Shown: in pieces, positions 61,125 through 64,000 of the stretch
Layout of the letters: each line of letters starts with the position of its first letter
How positions within the stretch are numbered: position 1 is the stretch's first letter
NCBI RefSeq assembly: GCF_001425445.1
Contig: NZ_LMQU01000014.1
Span: 124,001-188,000 of the forward strand
Source: Devosia sp. Leaf420
Lineage (GTDB): Bacteria > Pseudomonadota > Alphaproteobacteria > Rhizobiales > Devosiaceae
Direction of reading: 5' to 3'
Length of the DNA: 64,000 nt
Position numbers and translations under genes: made by a program
Notes under the pieces: model-generated
The model's input: only the letters and a program-made list of their open reading frames with translations
Database searches by the model: none
What the model was told of the DNA's origin: nothing

Positions 61125-61222
61125 CACTGTCAACAAAGCGGGTCCCGGTTCGGGATAAGGACTGGCACATTGATCTGTGCCCGTGCCTATGCTCTACCCG
61201 CGGCACATTTCCGGATTATCGT

Positions 61223-63034
61223 ATGGCCGCGCCCCCGCTTCTTTCTCTACAGAACATCCAGCTCACCTTTGGCGGCACCCAGCTGCTCGAAGCCGCCGAA
61301 CTCATCGTCTCGCCGGGCCAGCGCATTGCGCTTGTCGGCCGTAACGGGTCGGGCAAATCGACGCTCCTCAAAATCGCGGCGGGCATGGTGCAGCAGGACG
61401 GCGGCAAGCGCTTTGCCGAACCGAGCGCCACGATCCGCTATCTGCCGCAAGAACCCGACCTCTCGGAATTTGCAACGACGCTCGCCTATGTCGAAGCCGG
61501 CATGACTTCGGGCGACGATGAATATCGCGCGCAATATCTGCTCGAGGCCCTCGGCCTCAAGGGCACAGAAGATCCCAAGACCCTCTCGGGTGGCGAAGGG
61601 CGCCGCGCCGCTCTGGCGCGCGTGCTTGCGCCGCAGCCGGACGTGCTCCTCCTCGACGAGCCGACCAACCATCTTGATCTGCCCGTCATCGAATGGCTGC
61701 AGCAGGAACTCGATTCTATGCGCTCGGCCATGGTGATCATCAGCCACGACCGCCGCTTCCTCACAGATCTCTCGCGCTCGACCGTCTGGCTTGATCGGGG
61801 CCTCACCCGCCGCATCGAAAAGGGCTTTGGCGCCTTCGAAGGCTGGCGCGATGAAGTGCTGGAGCAGGAAGAAAAAGACCGGCACAAGCTCGACCGCCAG
61901 ATCGTGCGCGAAGAACACTGGCTGCGCTATGGCGTGACTGCCCGCCGCAAGCGCAATGTCGGCCGCCTCGAGCGCCTTGCCGGCCTCCGCCAGGATCGCC
62001 GCGACCAGCGTCGCGTTACGGGCGCCGTGAATATGCAGGTCACCGAGGGACGCACGTCTGGTGCGCTCGTTGTCGAAGCCGAGAACATCTCGAAGACCTA
62101 CGGTACGCGTACCATCGTCAACGATTTTTCGACCCGCGTCCTGCGCGGTGATCGCGTCGGCCTCGTCGGCCCGAACGGCGCGGGCAAGACGACGCTGATC
62201 AAAATGCTCAACGGCCTTCTCGAGCCCGATAGCGGCACGATCAAGCTCGGCTCGGCAATCGAACTGGCCATGCTCGATCAGGGCCGCGCGCGCCTCGATC
62301 CCGAAACGCGCCTCAAGGACGCGCTGACCGGCGGGGGTAGCGATACGTTGAAAATCAACGGCGAGAACAAGCACGTCGTCGGCTATATGAAGGATTTCCT
62401 GTTCACCCCCGAACAGGCCAATACGCCCATCGGCAAACTTTCCGGCGGCGAACGCGCCCGCGTCGCCCTGGCGCGCGCTTTGGCGCTTCCCTCCAACGTG
62501 CTGGTGCTGGACGAACCGACCAATGACCTCGATCTCGAAACCCTCGATCTCCTCGAGGAAATGGTCTCGGACTATGCCGGCACCGTCATCGTTGTCAGCC
62601 ACGATCGTGATTTTCTGGACCGCGTTGCCACCTCGATCATCATGGCTGAAGGGAATGGCAACTGGCTGGAATATGCCGGTGGCTACTCCGACATGGTCGC
62701 CCAGCGCGGGGCAGGGGTTTCGGCTCGCGTCGTCGAAAAGGCGGCAGCAGCCAAGAGCAAGTCCGGCAACTCCGCCGTCGCTTCATCGTCAAAGCGCAAA
62801 CTGAGTTTCAAGGAAAAACACGCCCTCGAAACCCTGCCCAAGGACATCGCCAAGCTCGATGATCTGATGGTCGTCATCAACCGCAAGCTTGCCCAGCCGA
62901 ACTATTACACGCGCGACCCGCAGGGCTTTGCCAAGGACTCTGCCGCGCTGAGCGAAGCGGCGACCAAGAAGGCCAAGGCGGAAGAGCAGTGGCTAGAATT
63001 GGAAATGCTGCGGGAAGAGATAGAGGGCTCCTGA
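61223..63034 (+). CDS. uup: ABC-F family ATPase (Uup-like)
   Basis: A 603-residue soluble protein with two ATPase domains. The first has VGRNGSGKSTLL, LSGGEGRRAALARVL and LLLDEPTNHLDLP; the second has VGPNGAGKTTLI, LSGGERARVALARAL and LVLDEPTNDLDLE. They are joined by a charged linker (about 195-285). A C-terminal coiled coil after residue 530 (KLSFKEKHALETLPKDIAKLD) is the Uup hallmark. ABC-F proteins act on ribosomes or, for Uup, also on branched DNA and transposon excision. ATG 61223 has a weak ribosome site, notable behind the terminator-bearing leader. Confidence 0.9.
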   Translation: MAAPPLLSLQNIQLTFGGTQLLEAAELIVSPGQRIALVGRNGSGKSTLLKIAAGMVQQDGGKRFAEPSATIRYLPQEPDLSEFATTLAYVEAGMTSGDDEYRAQYLLEALGLKGTEDPKTLSGGEGRRAALARVLAPQPDVLLLDEPTNHLDLPVIEWLQQELDSMRSAMVIISHDRRFLTDLSRSTVWLDRGLTRRIEKGFGAFEGWRDEVLEQEEKDRHKLDRQIVREEHWLRYGVTARRKRNVGRLERLAGLRQDRRDQRRVTGAVNMQVTEGRTSGALVVEAENISKTYGTRTIVNDFSTRVLRGDRVGLVGPNGAGKTTLIKMLNGLLEPDSGTIKLGSAIELAMLDQGRARLDPETRLKDALTGGGSDTLKINGENKHVVGYMKDFLFTPEQANTPIGKLSGGERARVALARALALPSNVLVLDEPTNDLDLETLDLLEEMVSDYAGTVIVVSHDRDFLDRVATSIIMAEGNGNWLEYAGGYSDMVAQRGAGVSARVVEKAAAAKSKSGNSAVASSSKRKLSFKEKHALETLPKDIAKLDDLMVVINRKLAQPNYYTRDPQGFAKDSAALSEAATKKAKAEEQWLELEMLREEIEGS

Positions 63035-63048
63035 GCCAACCCGTAGGG

Positions 63049-63073
63049 CAAATCGCTCCGGTGGAGCGATTTG
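63049..63073. repeat. Small palindrome, family 3, second copy
   Basis: CAAATCGCTCC-GGT-GGAGCGATTTG, 14 bp after the uup stop and 45 bp before a family 1 repeat. It shares its 11-bp stem with 13995-14019. Confidence 0.8.
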
Positions 63074-63118
63074 AGGCGAAGGAGGCCATGAGAGCTATGC
63101 TCGAATGGCGGGCCGCTT

Positions 63119-63234
63119 CACCCCCTCCCATCCTCCCCCATCAAGGGGGAGGTGCCGCATCGAGTAGGGGGCAACGCCTAGCCAAGAGCACCGGCCTGAC
63201 ACCTCCCCCTTGATGTGGGAGGCCGGGAGGCGGT
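63119..63234. repeat. Bipartite palindromic repeat, family 1
   Basis: Left unit CACCCCCTCCCATCCTCCCC then CATCAAGGGGGAGGTG; right unit ACACCTCCCCCTTGATGTGG then GAGGCCGGGAGGCGG, with two point changes that weaken the right palindrome. Confidence 0.82.
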
Positions 63235-63252
63235 AGTAGCTGGCACTGAGGC

Positions 63253-64000
63253 TTAGGCGCGTGCCGGCCCCTGACCAGCGCCCGTCGTCTCAATGGCCTT
63301 CGCGATCACCTCAAGATCCTCCGCGTCCAGCTCCAGGCTCGCCGCATCGATCCAGCCATCGACCTGTGCCGGCGACCGCGCCCCGACGATCGTCGCTGTC
63401 AGCCCCGGCCAGGCATGACACCAGGCCAGCGCTACGCTCGACACACTCGTCCCATGCTTTTCTGCGATCGGCTTCAGCGCCTCGGCGAGTTTGAGATTCG
63501 CTGTCAGCTTCTCGCCCTGAAATTCCGGGCTATCCTTGCGCCAGTCATTGGCCGGCATGGCCGCGACCCGTTCAGCCGTCATGGTGCCGGTGAGGAGGCC
63601 TGCTTGCATCGGCGAATAGCAGATAACGCCTGTGCCGTGCGCCGCGCACCACGGCAGGATTTTTGCCGCCGTATCGCGGCGGATCATCGAAAAGGGCGGC
63701 TGCAATGTTTCGACATGGCCTATCGCTTCGGCCCGCACCAACTGCGCCTCGTCATGGTTGGACAGCCCGACATGGCGCACCTTGCCTTCCTTCTTCAGCT
63801 CCAGAAGCGTTGCCCAATAGTCTTCAAGCGGCACGTCGTCAGATGGCCAATGCATCTGATAAAGATCGATCACCTCGACCTTGAGCCGCTTGAGCGAATT
63901 GTCCAGCTCCTGGCGCAGGTGATTGCGCTCGCCGATGCGGCGCGGATTTTGCCCGTTCTCGTCGCGCACGATGCCGCCCTTGGTAAAAACCAGCGGGCGT
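63253..64000 (-). CDS. Aldo/keto reductase, C-terminal part
   Basis: About 249 residues are visible; the frame is open at the right edge, so the N-terminus with the catalytic Asp and Tyr is outside. The visible part starts RPLVFTKGG (tetrad Lys) and contains LKVEVIDLYQMHWPSDD (His), VRHVGLSNHDEAQL, ICYSPMQAGLLTG and the cofactor segment ATIVGARSPAQVDGWIDAA. It belongs to the AKR11/AKR12-like group of sugar or general reductases. Substrate unknown. It differs clearly from the other aldo/keto reductase at 57551. Confidence 0.9.
   Translation of the reverse strand, partial: RPLVFTKGGIVRDENGQNPRRIGERNHLRQELDNSLKRLKVEVIDLYQMHWPSDDVPLEDYWATLLELKKEGKVRHVGLSNHDEAQLVRAEAIGHVETLQPPFSMIRRDTAAKILPWCAAHGTGVICYSPMQAGLLTGTMTAERVAAMPANDWRKDSPEFQGEKLTANLKLAEALKPIAEKHGTSVSSVALAWCHAWPGLTATIVGARSPAQVDGWIDAASLELDAEDLEVIAKAIETTGAGQGPARA

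Noticed and set aside
1..64000. tRNA or rRNA genes
   Set aside because: A visual search for the conserved T-loop and for rRNA anchor sequences on both strands found none; a covariance scan would be decisive.

Overview
The window is from a GC-rich alphaproteobacterium of the order Hyphomicrobiales (Rhizobiales), most like a Devosia-type free-living relative; the genus is inference. The order-level call rests on genes typical of that group: an RirA-type iron regulator with its three-cysteine motif, the pckA / chvI-chvG / hprK-EIIA-HPr block, GcrA, and a DivL-type pseudo-histidine kinase with tyrosine in the H-box, followed directly by tsaE. I recognise no rRNA, tRNA, CRISPR array, prophage or insertion sequence.

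Layout. 0-9.3 kb: end of an N-formylglutamate amidohydrolase-like gene, a divergent hexuronate pair (uxuB, kdgK), polyphosphate kinase 2, a PhoR-like kinase, a gamma-carbonic anhydrase, SelO, a HAD phosphatase and a SleB-type wall hydrolase behind a CtrA-like box. 9.6-15.5 kb: pckA, ChvI/ChvG and the regulatory PTS (HprK, EIIA-Man, HPr). 15.5-22.2 kb: VOC protein, DUF924, M29 aminopeptidase, a 38-residue membrane peptide behind an FNR/FixK-like box, an ABC exporter and cytochrome b561. 22.2-25 kb: a low-density accessory stretch with a GIY-YIG protein and a stand-alone HsdR-N nuclease-like gene among palindromic repeats. 25-33 kb: polA, gcrA, argD, argF, hslO. 32.9-36.8 kb: a LuxR/LuxI quorum-sensing pair followed by a cellulose-synthase-like glycosyltransferase and a DUF2937 protein. 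36.9-46 kb: ahcY, two tandem chemoreceptors, divL, tsaE. 46-49.9 kb: a CHASE-PAS-GGDEF-EAL protein and a Gfo/Idh/MocA oxidoreductase. 50-56.4 kb: a BrkB-like membrane protein and a complete dipeptide ABC transporter. 56.6-64 kb: three overlapping genes (VOC, secreted protein, aldo/keto reductase), a ROK regulator, an HU/IHF-like protein, rirA, a structured terminator-bearing leader or sRNA, an ABC-F ATPase (Uup) and the end of another aldo/keto reductase.

How it fits together. Several genes are global regulators: PTS and HPr kinase (carbon/nitrogen), ChvGI (envelope and acid), GcrA and DivL (cell cycle, with GANTC clusters and a CtrA-like site), RirA (iron, with a TGA-N9-TCA operator) and LuxRI (density). 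The intergenic spaces hold at least two families of GC-rich bipartite palindromic repeats; one copy is interrupted by a third small palindrome and another ends just before hprK. Starts were chosen by Shine-Dalgarno spacing and family N-termini. No searches were run, so all names rest on motif recognition.
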